From positions 10,975,261-11,039,260 of the forward strand of contig NC_084889.1 of the NCBI RefSeq assembly GCF_958979055.1: a stretch of DNA of 64,000 bases. The letters run 5' to 3'. This DNA is from Alnus glutinosa (Eukaryota > Streptophyta > Magnoliopsida > Fagales > Betulaceae). A program made the translations under genes and the position numbers. The notes under the pieces were generated by a model. That model was not told the DNA's origin. It saw only the letters and a list, made by a program, of their open reading frames with translations, and did not search any database. Numbering within the stretch: the first letter of the stretch is position 1; the number at the start of each line of letters is the position of its first letter. Positions 33,139-45,152 of this stretch are shown piece by piece.

Positions 33139-34859
33139 ATGGTCATGCCGAGGTTCCTGAAAACCAGTTCAAGGGCAATGCCATTTAGGAACGCCAGAAC
33201 CAACCCTTCTCAAACTAATCTCAATAATGTCACCCTTGTAAACTCCATAACGTCACTTCTAACAACCCTAAACCCCCCAAACCCTAACCCCTCAAATCTC
33301 AGTTCAATCCCTCTAAACCGGTTCTCACCTGACCTTAACCCAAAGTTAGTCATCCAAGTCATCAAGAACCAGACCAACCCTTACCATGCCCTATTCTTTT
33401 TCGACTGGGCCTCCAACCCTACCCCTAACCCTAAAAACTATTTCCACACCCACACTTGTTACCTGGCCATCACTGATGTCCTCCTCTCTCACTCTCTCTT
33501 CTCCACTGCTTTCGCACTCCTTCAAAAGTCCCACAAAATCTCTGACTTTGTGGTCGGTAGGTTTATCAAGGCCTATGGGGATCGCGGCGATATTAGGGGT
33601 GCAATTCATTGGTTTCATACAGCGAAATCGATCAAGAATGGGCGGTGTTTGTTTTCGTATAACGCGATACTGGGTGTGTTGGTGAGAGCAAATAGGATTA
33701 GTTTAGCGAAGGCTTGCTACGATCAAATTGTGAAGGAAGGCGTGGTGAAACCCGATGTTTCTACTTATACGACGATGATTAGGGGGTTTTGTAAAATGGG
33801 TATGATTGAAAATGCGAAGATGATGTTTGATGAAATGGATTGTCAACCAAATTTGGTTACTTACAATACTATGATTAGTGGGCTTTGTAAGAAGGGTGAT
33901 ATGGAGAGTGCACAGGAAGTGTTTGATAGAATGATGGAGAATAAGGATTGCTTGCCTGATACGGTGACTTGTACCACTTTGATTGATGGGTATTGTAAGA
34001 AAGGTGAATTGAATGAGGCAATAAAGTGCTTCAGTAACATGGTGAATTGGGGTTGTGATCCGAATTTGCTGACATACAATTCATTAATTTATGGCTTGTG
34101 TTTGAGGGGGAATGTTGATGAAGCAAAGAGGATGATGACCAAAATGAGGTTAAATGGGTTGAAGGATGATGTTGCAACGCACACGAGTATATTAAAGGGG
34201 CTTTGCATTGTTGGGAAGTTTGATGAAGCTATTAACATCTTAAGCAGATGGTCACTCTTGGGATAAAACCAGATGTGAAAGCTTTTGGAGTTGTTGTTAA
34301 TGAGTTTTGCAAAATGAGGAAACCAGAGGAAGCTATTTCCCTTTTGAAAGAAATGATAGCAAGAGGCTTAAAGCCAAGTGTCTCAAGTTTTAATGCAGTG
34401 TTTAGGGTTCTTGTAGAAAATGGGGATCTTGAAAAGGCTGTTCTTCTTTTAAAGTTGATGCCACAAATGGGTCGCCCTCCAAACTTTTTATTGTATACCA
34501 CAGTGATATGTAGTCTCTGTACGATGAGAGGTAGGATGCAAGAAGTTGGAGAGCTTGTTAGCGACTTGCTTCAGAACGGTCATGTCATGGATGCCACAAT
34601 GTATAATTGCTTGATTAGGGGATATTGTATGGACAAAAATGAGCAAATGACACTGCGGGTTTTCTACGAGGCAATTGAAAAGAATTATGTGATTAGTATG
34701 GAGAGCTTTTCAATCTTTGTTAAGGAATTGTGTGCAAAGGGGCAGGTCATTGAGGCCAAGAGGATTTTTGAGGATTTGTGTAGAAGATGCTCTGTTCTTG
34801 ATGTAAATAGTTACAGAAGGGTCTTAGAGAAGCACTTGTCATTATATGCAGAGAATTGA
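33139..34859 (+). pseudogene. P-class PPR protein gene, frameshifted
   Basis: This is one intronless gene read in two frames: 33139 to about 34243, then about 34244 to 34859. The first frame ends in INILSRWSLLG and a stop; the second continues with the text expected next (MVTLGIKPDVKAFGVVVNEF). At 34241-34250, one base appears to be missing between AAG and CAG. Without the break the product would be about 573 residues. The N-terminus is rich in Asn, Pro and Ser with Arg, like an organelle-targeting region, and from about residue 170 there are tandem 35-residue PPR motifs (VSTYTTMIRGFCKMG, LVTYNTMISGLCKKG, LLTYNSLIYGLCLRG). No DYW or E domain is present, so it is P class: RNA binding in mitochondria or plastids, often for stability or splicing. 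It could be a sequencing error rather than a dead gene. Confidence 0.88.
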
Positions 34860-35849
34860 TGGAGGATACACGATATCACTGACATGATCGATCACCAGCA
34901 TTCTAGCAGAGTGCTACACCAGAATGAGTACAGCTGAGAGGGAAATTCTTGAGGATGCTGAAAACTGGACTCTTGTCCTGCTCTAAAATTGTCTGCTCAT
35001 TTCTTATTCTTTAACCTAACGGTTAGAATCTGAGCGCAATTCCAATTGGAGCCAAGAAAGATCTGGTTGACAGACGAATTGTATCTAGAAATACTGGCTC
35101 ATGTCATTTCTTGTAGCTTTCTATGGCTTCTCTCGTAGTCGATGCCCAAGGTGTTTTGGAATTTGTTGTCGCAAACATTGTGATTGATTTACATACCAAT
35201 TTATACACGGTGAAATAAACGTTGGGTAGATATTACAATCAATTGAAATATGGCAAGGTTTGCTGTCTATGAGATGCTCTTTCCTTGTGGAGAGTTGTGT
35301 GACCGTTGGTGATGATTTAAATTTCCATGTTGAAACTGATTCTAAGAGTGGTTGATTTATTTCCTTTCTGAGGATGATGCTGCAATATAGAGATGAGCTA
35401 GCAGCAATGTATATTTTCTGATGCAATTGGCATGGAGCCACATTTATCACTGTCGTTGCTGATTTGCAGGGCCAGTCTTCTTTGACTATGGGGCTAGAAT
35501 GCTTGACAGGCCAAAAGCCTTTGTAAAAATTTATGAATTCGGCTTTTCCAAAGGAAGCAGCAACAGCCTTACAAGTTGGAGGTCAACAAACCAAGAAGCA
35601 TGAAGCCTAACACGAATCCATGAGAAAAGGCTTTGATTCTGTAAGGGCTTCAAAGAGTTTAAGGTCACTTGAAGTTAAAAATTAGGAGTGCTTCAATGAG
35701 TACTATAGGCTTATAGTCGTGTTCCTACAAAGACAAGAAAAATGATAACAACAACAATAACTTGTTGATACTAATCAAATAGTTAGCCCTTCCCCTTCCT
35801 TTTTTTTTTTAGAAAAAAAATTATTTTAAGTAAATCTTTTAGACTTTCA
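34860..35849. other. PPR 3' flank and intergenic stretch
   Basis: The first part should hold the 3' UTR of the PPR gene. The part at 35060-35700 has nearly balanced composition with no recognisable frame. No gene is supported. Confidence 0.35.
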
Positions 35850-36240
35850 TTAAAAATAAAAAAGAAACATCTTGCTTAACAAAATAAAGACCGAACACTC
35901 CTCCATCCAAACTTGCTCAAAGGATTGGTGAAGCACTAAGCAGTGAGTTGCTTCATTGGTTTCCTTATTAACATATCCCACATACTTGGACTGAAAATTG
36001 TTGAACATAGTTTTTACGTCATCAATGAGTTGGCCACATAGACTCCAACAACAACCTTCATGCCGCAATGCATGCACAATTTTCAATGCATCACCTTTTA
36101 CTATGACATGTTGGATCCCGATATCTCTTCCAAATTCTACCGCCTTCTATGCTGTCACAGCCTCAGTTATTGTTGAATCAATTATAAAATACTTTGCGGT
36201 TCACATAATTGCCAATACATTTCCTTCATAGTTTTATCAT
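35850..36240 (-). mobile_element. LINE RNase H-domain remnant
   Basis: The minus strand reads text such as FIIDSTITEAVTA, then AVEFGRDIGIQHVIVKGDAL, then KIVHALRHEGCCWSLCGQLI and SKYVGYVNKETNEATHCL. This is the RVT_3 RNase H-like domain of plant LINEs (aa E-A, E/K-G-D-A and N-x-x-A-H landmarks). Stops interrupt it and the catalytic acidic residues are partly lost. It continues with no visible reverse transcriptase upstream. Confidence 0.7.
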
Positions 36241-36359
36241 ATAGATTTCATTAGAAGCTTTGGATTTTTCGGTCAAATCATATTTCTCCTCATTTAACCT
36301 CACGGGTATGTTTGGTAAAGATTGTTGTGGTGTTTTTTTGGGGGGTAATAGTAAGAAGT

Positions 36360-36818
36360 AGAGGTGTACATGTGGATATCAGAGCGGTTATTTGTGGCAT
36401 ACGCACCCAAATCCACAAAATGCAGATACTACTTTTAGATATTTGCATTCACATAATTTTTTAATATCCGCATCTGCGCGGTTATTGCAGTTATTATCCA
36501 CTGTTCACAAATAGGTAATGAACATATTTTAAATTCTTTTAAAAATAACTTTAACCCTTTTTTAATCTTCTGGGCTTGCCTTTTGAAAATATAATGCAAC
36601 ATTAAAAATATGTAGAACCAAAAAAAATGGAATGATGGATACGACCTCAAATTCATCAGAGGCTAGTCAAGGGGGCAATGATACTGACCCTAGTTAATTT
36701 GGAGTGGCAAATATTTATTGTAATCAATGCTCACAAGAAACACCTTTATGTTTTTTTTTTTATTCATGATTCAATGAGTATAACAATCAAGCCAGCAAAC
36801 ATAAATTACAAATCCAAC

Positions 36819-36859
<41 letters not shown>

Positions 36860-37091
36860 CAAATTCATAACATAAAAAAATAAATTGTCTAAATATTACA
36901 CATTTATAAGTGGAATATATATGAAAATATAAAACATATATATTATATATAAAGGGTATGCGGATGCTGTTATTATTCGCATATTCTAAAACCGCTATTC
37001 ACATCCACACTTGCGAATAGTAGTTTTTGATATCCATATCTGCTATTGTGGATAGCGGATGCAGTTAATATCCACCTGCTTGTACACCTTT
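36360..37091. mobile_element. MITE with 10-bp target duplication, inserted in another MITE
   Basis: The inverted ends begin AGAGGTGTACATGTGGAT at the left and, read inversely, AAAGGTGTACAAGCAGGTGG at the right. The flanks are AGTAAGAAGT at 36350-36359 and 37092-37101, a perfect 10-bp duplication. Outside lie pieces of an older hAT-type MITE: TGTTTGGTAAAG near 36310 and GTTATCAAATACAG near 37293. A TA microsatellite (36822-36857) lies inside. No transposase is encoded. Confidence 0.65.
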
Positions 37092-37850
37092 AGTAAGAAG
37101 TGATTGATGTGATATAAAATATAAATAATTTATATGAAAAATTGAAAAAGTTTTGTTTGTATTGGATTTTTTATTTGAATATTAATAAAAAAAAATAATT
37201 GATGTAATATAAAAAGTTAAAAATATTTTAAAATTGATATATATATATATATATTTTGGAGAAGGGAAAATAAAGGGTTGGATTTTGTGTTGGTTATCAA
37301 ATACAGGCTACAAAGCCTTAGTTTCATTGTTGATAATTAAATTCCAAGCCACTACTCATCTCCAAACTCAATGAAAGTTGTCTTAAATATATAAATATTA
37401 TACATTCATAAATGAAATATATATAAAAATATAAAAATATAAATATTAGATTGAAAGAATATGCGGATGTGAATAAATGAATTATTCGAATCTGCATACT
37501 CTAAAATTGCTATTTGCATCCACGCTTGCAGATAGTAGTTTTTGATATCCACATCCGCTATTGGGGATAGCGGATGCGGGCAGTTAGTATCCTCTCGCAT
37601 GTACACCTTTAGTAAAAAGTAATTAATGTGATACAAAGTATAATTAATTTATATAGAAAAGTGAAAAAGTTTTGTTTGTATTGAATTTTTTATTTGAATA
37701 GTAATAAAAAAAATGATTGATGTAATATAAAAAGTTAAAAATGTTTTAAAATTGATTTTTTTTTCTTTTATTTTTAGAGAAATAAAAATAAAGTATTGGA
37801 TTTTTGTGTTGGCTATCAAACATAGGCTGCACAACCTTAATGTTGTGTAG
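36890..37850. repeat. Diverged tandem duplication of MITE segment, about 0.5-kb period
   Basis: The text at 36890-37330 recurs at about 37385-37845. Shared landmarks in order are AAATATTA-CA, GTAGTTTTTGATATCCA, GATAGCGGATGC, GTACACCTTTAGTAA, GAAAAAGTTTTGTTTGTATT and ATTGATGTAATATAAAAAGT. The second unit lost the hAT-type end detail and shows many substitutions, so the duplication is not recent. Confidence 0.6.
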
Positions 37851-38050
37851 TTTTATATATATATTTATTTTTTGACATGTCCGCACGAGAAGGAAAAAAG
37901 TGATATCATCAAAAGGTGATATTCAATATACATATGCGGTGCCTATTATCCAACTACGGTATAGAAATCTTTACACATAGTTGCCAAGAAGAATAAAAGG
38001 AAATGATAAAGGTACACTCTTATGGTGTTATTTTTATTGAAAAGTAAAAA

Positions 38051-38249
38051 GTTGGGGAAAAAACCCTAAAATCGGCTTGTAAACCCTAATTCTTGAATTA
38101 AACTAAATTCTTGAAGTCAGAAGCGTTGGATCCAACACTTAAATTATTTGGCTGAATTTTGGATCCAACGCTTCTGACTTCAAGAATTTAGTTTAATTCA
38201 TGAATTAGGGTTTACAAGCCGATTTTAGGGCTTTCTTTTTTTCCCCAAC
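38051..38249. repeat. Long near-perfect palindrome upstream of Alfin-like gene
   Basis: The left arm (38051-38134) and right arm (38160-38249) are reverse complements apart from about one substitution and one 6-base indel, with a 25-base spacer. The arms begin GTTGGGGAAA and end CGTTGGATCCA. A transcript through it would fold into a hairpin of about 85 base pairs. It lies about 330 bases upstream of the Alfin-like start codon. It could be a young MITE, an inverted duplication, or a small-RNA precursor. No target-site duplication is clear. Confidence 0.85.
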
Positions 38250-38397
38250 TTTCTATATGGGCCAAAACAAATGTCATCGGGTTCTTCACGGACTCTTCCC
38301 GTTCTATGAAATCCGGTTAATCAAACTCTTTCAATCCGATTCAAATCCGCAAAGCCCCTCTTGTCTTTCCCTCCTTTTACACTACACATTCTTGAAT

Positions 38398-38432
38398 TCT
38401 TCTTCTTCTCTCTCTCTCTCTCTCTCACTCAC
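38398..38432 (+). repeat. CT microsatellite in likely 5' UTR of Alfin-like gene
   Basis: A TTC then CT-repeat block lies about 150 bases upstream of the start codon, followed by CA/CTCA repeats. Such pyrimidine-rich blocks are common in plant 5' untranslated regions near transcription starts. Confidence 0.5.
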
Positions 38433-38580
38433 TCACACAGAGACAGAGGCACACTTCCTCTCTCGCTCTCTGGTTTTCGATCTTTCCTCTCTCCCTCTAA
38501 AAGCCTCTCCTGCTTGTCAGTGTGTCTTACTCCATAACTTTCTTTCTATTTTCTAATTAGCGAAAAGTTTCATAGAAGAC

Positions 38581-41500
38581 ATGGATGGTGGGGCAGCGTA
38601 CAATCCTCGTACGGTCGAGGAGGTCTTTAGGGATTTCAAGGGCCGGAGAGCTGGCATGATCAAAGCCCTCACCACCGGTACTATTTTTTCTGTAAATTTT
38701 TTACTTCTTTAATTATGTGCTTTGTTTTCTCTCTGTATTTCGAAGATTGAGATTGTTTTTGTTTTTGTTATGTGGCTGCAGATGTCGAAGAGTTTTATCA
38801 GCAGTGTGATCCTGGTTAGGGTTTTTCTCTTTCCATGTTTTATTTATTTTGAGTTATCTGATTGTGGTTTATGCTCTGCTTGTTTGCGAAGAAATTGTAG
38901 GGAAAGAAAATGAAGTAGGGCTTTGCGCATGAGAATCTTAAAAAATTACTAGACTAAATCTCTAAATTCAACTTACTTTAATATGATTATTTGGTGTGGT
39001 AGTATTTTTTTTTATTTTTTATTTTTTATTTTTTTGTCTCAACTGATAATTGAATAAACATGCAAGCATTTTATATTCTTTTACCTCACTTTTATCTTTT
39101 GGTATTTATTGTGTTCACGCCATTCAATATTATGGTCGTAATGTGGGTTTTTGTCACAATTTATTAAAAAGCGCAAAAGGCGCAATTTAAGTTAACAAGA
39201 AATATATAAAGAAACACCTAATTAGAAGAAGCAAAAAGATCAAGAAAAACATGAAAGTGAAAATTATTTCAGACAAAGGTTGTCTAGTGATAGTCATGAA
39301 GAAAAATGCCTTTAATTCCTCAGTTGTCTGTTTGCGGTCTTCAAAACTTCAATTATTTCTGTCTCCAAAAACATCACATAAGGCAATATGAAGGCATCTT
39401 CCACATTGCAATATTCTGAAGCCTACCAAATTGCCCTTTTGAGCAGGCAAAAATGTCTACTTTTCTACTAGATATATCCCAAGCCAAACCCTACAAGGCT
39501 AAAGAGGGTATTCCAAAGATCAGTAGCCATCTCACAATGGAGTAAAAGATGATCTACTAACTCTTCACTCTTCTTACATATACAACACCAATCAACCACT
39601 ATGACATGCCACTTTCTTAGATTATTCGTAGTGAGTATCTTTCCTAAGGCAGCCGACCAAGCAAAGAACATAACTTTCATAGGAGCCTCATTCCTCCCAG
39701 GGAAAAATGAGTGCTATCATGGGGAGCAAGGGTGTTGTAGGAAGATCTAATATCGAACTTTCTTAGCAGGTAGCCAACAAAGTTTATCTTCAACACCTAG
39801 TCTCAATTTAGAGGAGTACAACAAATTGAAGAACGAGGTAAATACGCCCACCTCCCAAGTTATCCTACTTAAATTTTTGTTGGATGAGAATCCAATAACA
39901 TCTGTATAAATGGTTGGCAAAGATATAAAGGGTTTGATCAACTCGAAGTTCTGCCTTTTAAGCAAGTAGCACATAATTCCATGGTCAAAACTGATACACA
40001 ATATTATTCACTTAGAAGAATTATACAAAGGCTTACGCATATTGCAATAAAAAAAAGATAAAAGAAAAGTAGTCTAGATTCATTAATTAAAAAAGAAAAA
40101 CAATGATACTTACACAATGATTTGGCATTAACAAGCAAACACATTTCCTTCCCTTTCTACAATACTCAAGCTGAAGACTTTGACCCTGCACCACACAGTT
40201 ATTACCCCCTCCCCCACCCCTCTCAACTCCTCAGGGGCGACAGGTAAGGGAGAAGGAGGGAAGTCTGGTAAAGGAATCCATTTCCCCCTTCCCAAATGCC
40301 GTAATACGCAAGACCTCTCTACAGACTTGAAAACATTGCCTCTAACACCCATATCAGGAAGTCCGGCTCTGTAGGAAGCCAACATAGTCACATCGCTGGT
40401 GAAATCCAAGGGTGGGGAGGGGCGATAAAGATTGCAATGGGCTATTTGAGGTCTCCACCGATGAGAGGATTTGAACCAACCCCCGATAAGCTCTGATTCC
40501 CTTCATGCAAAACTCCTACTCAAACACCCATTTCATCTTGGCATGTTGGAGAAGCCAGCAGAGGTCCACTGGGTTAGGCAGAGCTTGAGCCCACTTGACC
40601 TGAGTCCGCACCCAAACCCTTGCCCGAATAAAAAACGGCACTGGCCAGTATCTTTGCTACCCACTTATGAGTGGGTATGACCCACGTCTTCGCCACCCAC
40701 TTAAAAGGTGGGGTTAAACTTTGACCGAAACGCCTGTTTCACTTGGGGGATGGCGGGCTTTTTTTCTTATTTAACGCACGTTCATCTTGATCCATTGATA
40801 TTGGGCATCGATCTTCAACAGTCTTCTTAGAGTGTTGGGCCCTCACTAGCTGACTAGGTTCCACCATTTTACTTACAACCTGCTTTGAATTATTAACTTT
40901 CACTGGCCCAAATGACTCCAAGCCCACATCCAAAATCTAAATCACCCTATCCACTTCCTCCTTCAGGCGCTCTATCTGCTTTCTCAAATCAGAGGGCCCC
41001 ATCAACACCCCTTGTTCCACTCCCATGCATTGTCATGATCCCTTCTTTAGAGTGAAACTAGGGATCCTGTGCATCTGTAGGCCCACCTCGACTACTGCCT
41101 GTCGGTACCTGCATTACTACAGCTTCGGGCCTGACATGGCCCTCCATGGGAAGCGTTGTGCCCACCGTACAATGCCCCAAACCAACCAGCACCTCGACAA
41201 ATGTCCTTTTCCCATCATCCTCTCTGGCACTCGCTCCACCGTCCCTATTGATGCCTATGGGGAAGCGTCGAGCGAGACGGTGAAGCTTTTTGGCCATCAT
41301 CGGATGATGCCTGAGACAATTCTGTGGTCTTCCTTAACTCGTGAACAAAGCCTGACCACCCCTTCCCTCCTCTTTCTGGGACAACCATGAAGCCCCTCTG
41401 GCCACAACTACAATATTCTGCGACAAACAAATAGTGACCAAATCTATTTGCACACCTTTGGACAGTATATGCTTTGGAGCCTACTCTGGTGAACTTCAAA

Positions 41501-44500
41501 AACACTATTGAGGTCTCTGCTTTAAGCAGCTCCTCTAAGATAGCCAACAACCATAGCACAGTAACTTTACCCATGGATGTAGAACACATAATGCCCCTAC
41601 TCCTTTCGAAACCACGTGAAACTGAGACACCCTCTTCCATTGCAAACTCGAACGATTTTGTTTCTACAAAGAACCATCTAGAAAGACCCATCGCTGCACA
41701 CCAAAATGAAAAACAGAGAACTGAACCTGCCATTTAAACAAATATCTGCCACTGTACAGCACATCTCGAACATGCCTTTCCATTATGGTTCAAAGGCACC
41801 TACCACACTATTGGAGAGATTTGATTCAAAGTTAATTGAAATGAAAGCATCAACAATATCTAGTTTGTTTCTGATTCCCATCTGCTTGGTTTGCTTGAAT
41901 ATGTTAAGTGAACTTACGGAAAGCGATAGTTAGGGCTTTGTTTTTCATGCGGTTTTGGCTGCTTAAACATATATGCTTTTATTTGTTCACACTTTTGGTG
42001 AAGTGCATGTTTATCAGCTGTAAGAGTTATTGCTTCTGCTTGTTAATGCCAAATCATTGTGTAATCATCATTTTTTTTTGTTAATGGATCTAGACTTTTT
42101 TTCTTCTATCTTTCTTTCTTTTTTTTTTTTCTTTTTTTTTTTTTAATTGCACCAAGCGTAAGCCTTTCTATAATTCTTATAAGTGAATAATATTATTTAT
42201 TAGTTTTGACCATGGAATTATGTGCTACTTGCTTAAAAGGCAGAACTTTGAGTTGATCAAATTCTTTATTTTTTTTCCAACCATTTTTATACAAATGTTA
42301 TTGGATTTTCATCTAACAAAAATTTGAGTAGGATAATTTTAAGGAAGTCGGATAGCATAAAATTTTCCGTTAAACAATGTTTTGAATCCCCTGGGTACTA
42401 GTTGAAACTTCAGAACTCATAAAGGAAAACATATGAAAGGGGTATGGATAGTAATGTTGCCTTTTCATGAACTAAGTTTTTTTTTCTTTAGGTGAATACT
42501 GGATGGCCTTTTAACTGCCTCTGCCTTTCTCAGAAGTCTGTTTAGTTTCTTCCTCCTGCCGCCCCCCTCCCCCCTCTCTCACCCTCTCCCCTTTCCCTCT
42601 TTTCTTGTTTTGTTTGCCTTGCCTTCAATTTTATATTCTCTGTTCGTGTTTGTTTATTTGCTTTTTTTTTTTTGGTCTCTAAGCAATACATACAAGCTTT
42701 CATTACCAATTTATCATTGTGCCACACACCCATGCTGTGCCCTTATTATCTGTATATTTATATTGCATGATATGCTAGTTTTCTTTTTTATTACAGAGAA
42801 AGAAAATCTTAGCCTTTATGGATTTCCCAGTGAGCAGTGGGAAGTCAATTTACCTGCTGAAGAGGTACCTCCAGAGCTCCCGGAACCTGCACTAGGTATT
42901 AACTTTGCCAGAGATGGGATGCAAGAAAAGGACTGGTTATCCTTGGTAGCTGTCCACAGTGATGCTTGGTTACTTTCTGTGGCCTTTTATTTTGGTGCTA
43001 GGTTTGGATTTGATAAAGCTGATAGGTATGTGTTTCTCTTCATTCCCTTTTGGATGTATAGTTTGACATTATAAAACAACTTTTATGTGTTAATAGGTTA
43101 GGATGTTTTATTCGGAAATGAAATCTGATGTTGGTTTTGGCCCAGGCCTGCAGTCAGTCTCCCAAGGAGCTTGAAACCTTGTTCTCTCACCTTCTTTCCC
43201 ACTTCACAAATCAGATACTAAAAATAAAAATGTCTAAATCTCTAATTCATTTTCATGTTTTGCTTTATACTATTGAGTTGCATTATTATTATTATTATTT
43301 TATAAATTTTGAATATTATTAATCATGCTGTAATAGCTAAATTTTATGATGAATTTCCAGTTTTAGGAACATAAATTGGCTAATTAGGGATTATGTTGAT
43401 GTAGAGTGAGTGATAGGGTGGAAAAGCATTATAATCTGACAAATATTTGTACTTGCAAATGTCAAATGGTATAATTGGAGAAGAAAAAAATATATTTTAG
43501 TTTTCAAACACTTCATTAGCTGCTTTTAGGTTAAATACCCTGAGAAATTAGTCACAGCTGATTGTAACTGATTGATTTTATTCTTCCCAGCAAAAGTAAA
43601 GGTGGTTAAAACCTCATTACATTTAGTGTCTTTCTTTCCCAGATTTTATTAAACATGTTCCATTTTTTTTTTTATCTGACTTTTATTTTTCTTGAAAATA
43701 CTGCAATGTAAGTGCCAAGATCTAACAATACTTCTTGCTAAAATTCATTTGGGGAAGGTAGACAGTGATTGAAAATTGCAAATTACACAGTATGGCCCTA
43801 TGTCATTTAATTTCTTTTTCAGCTCATTGGGGCTTACCCTTGTGATTATCATCCTATATGTTTGAGTAGGAAGAATTTTTTTTTTTTTAAAACTTTCTTC
43901 ATGTCCTTTACTTTCTACAATTGCCTGCCTGAATTTCCTTCGTGCATTTGAATATCTCAAAATTATTTAACCTCCATATATCTCATGGGAAAAAAAAAAA
44001 AATTTGCTGAAAAGTTTATGCTAGTTTTTTATTTTCTTTCTTTAACATATATTATAAAGAGAATCAATGTGTAGATTCCATTTAATGAATCTCTAGTCCT
44101 GCTTGCAGCAGTTTTATTATATTGACAGGAATACTGTATTCATCAAAGTTGAAGGCCAGAAAAGGGGTACTGGTCTTATAAATAACTCTAGTCTCCAGGA
44201 TGGGGAGCTTAGTCTTGCTAACATTGGTTTGCGCTGAAGTTGGCTAACTATTGCCCATATTCATTTTCTTGTGCCCTTTTATGGTTTCGGTATATCAGTA
44301 GTTGCTACCTTTAAGGTTTCATTACTTCTTAATAATACCTTGTTTTTTGTGGTGCAGGAAACGCCTTTTTAATATGATAAGTGATCTTCCAACAATATTC
44401 GAGGTTGTGACAGGGACAGCCAAGAAACAAGTAAAGGAGAAGTCATCAGTTTCAAATCACAGCAGCAACAAATCTAAATCAAATTCTAAGGTATGTAATG

Positions 44501-45152
44501 ACTTCTACTTGCTTTGTTTTTCAATGTTGTTATGTATACTAAATAAGTGTATGGGTGACTACTGTTTGGTGTGTACATGTTTCTCTGGAGACTGCAGACA
44601 TGTTATGGCCTAGTGTAATCTCACCACTGGAAAATTACGCTTCTCCATTGAATGTCAGACTATGAAAACTTTTAGCCTGTTGGCTATTGGCAAGAGATAA
44701 TTTTGACTTTGTTTTGTTGAATCACACCATCCAGCAGTTGAATCACAATCCAGCACTTCATTTATAACGTGCCAAGTGGCAAAGAGGGAATAAATTATTT
44801 CCATTTTCTTGTAGGTTTTGTACTTGAGAACAATTACCTTGCAATCGGTTTTATTATTCTTTTGTTGGCTTGCCATATGCAGCGAGGTTCTGAATCTCAG
44901 GTCAAGTATTTGAAGGGAATACAGTCAAAGGATGAGGATGAGGAAGGTGTGGAAGAGGAAGATGATGAGGAGCATGGAGACACATGTTGTGGGGCTTGTG
45001 GAGAGAATTATGCAGCTGATGAGTTTTGGATTTGCTGTGACATCTGTGAGAAGTGGTTCCATGGGAAGTGTGTTAAGATCACCCCAGCAAGGGCTGAGCA
45101 TATTAAGCAGTATAAATGCCCATCTTGCACCAACAAGAGAGCCCGCCCTTGA
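38581..45152 (+). CDS. Alfin-like (AL) PHD-finger protein
   Basis: Five exons: 38581-38677, 38782-38814, 42797-43025, 44358-44490 and 44883-45152. Phases close to 253 residues, the usual AL length. The N-terminal Alfin domain begins with [20 protein letters not shown], continues through [20 protein letters not shown] and the block [20 protein letters not shown], and ends near [13 protein letters not shown] Ser/Lys linker ([17 protein letters not shown]) and an acidic stretch ([15 protein letters not shown]) follow. The C-terminal PHD finger (about 199-247) has the Cys4-His-Cys3 pattern and the [16 protein letters not shown] core with the Trp that lines the H3K4me3 pocket. AL proteins are nuclear readers of H3K4me3 linked to stress and germination responses. 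The 33-base exon 2 is typical of the family. Intron 2 (4 kb) contains LINE fragments and a long inverted repeat. Confidence 0.95.
39007..39860 (-). mobile_element. LINE ORF2 C-terminal remnant in Alfin intron 2
   Basis: On the minus strand, pieces of the LINE zinc-binding reverse-transcriptase end are visible: [17 protein letters not shown], then [16 protein letters not shown], then [18 protein letters not shown] and [16 protein letters not shown]. These are the landmarks of the zf-RVT region of plant LINEs. A T run on the plus strand at 39007-39038 would be its poly(A) tail. It is disrupted and inactive. Confidence 0.7.
39859..40137 (-). repeat. Inverted repeat, left arm, in Alfin intron 2
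   Basis: The inverse of this segment matches 42037-42340. Shared pieces in order are TGTTAATGCCAAATCATTGT, GATCTAGACT (ATCTAGACT here), GCGTAAGCCTTT, AAGTGAATAATATT, GTTTTGACCATGGAATTATG, TGCTACTTGCTTAAAAGGCA and TAGGATAA. The arms differ by several substitutions and one longer T run. The enclosed 1.9 kb holds the LINE ORF1 remnant. Confidence 0.75.
40140..41740 (-). mobile_element. LINE ORF1-like remnant in Alfin intron 2
   Basis: A minus-strand frame at 41733-41245 reads [20 protein letters not shown], then [20 protein letters not shown] and [18 protein letters not shown]. It resembles the ORF1 (DUF4283-type) of plant LINEs. Degraded continuation frames run down to about 40140. Together with the ORF2 end at 39007-39860 it probably derives from one LINE that lost most of ORF2. 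Confidence 0.5.
42037..42340 (+). repeat. Inverted repeat, right arm, in Alfin intron 2
   Basis: This is the plus-strand partner of 39859-40137. It runs without a break into ordinary intron sequence up to exon 3, so it is probably the original intron segment, and the left arm the inverted copy. Confidence 0.7.

Noticed and set aside
36822-36857. Regular TA repeat considered as an array
   Set aside because: Simple microsatellite; no spacers, so not a CRISPR-like or other structured array, and none is expected in a plant genome.
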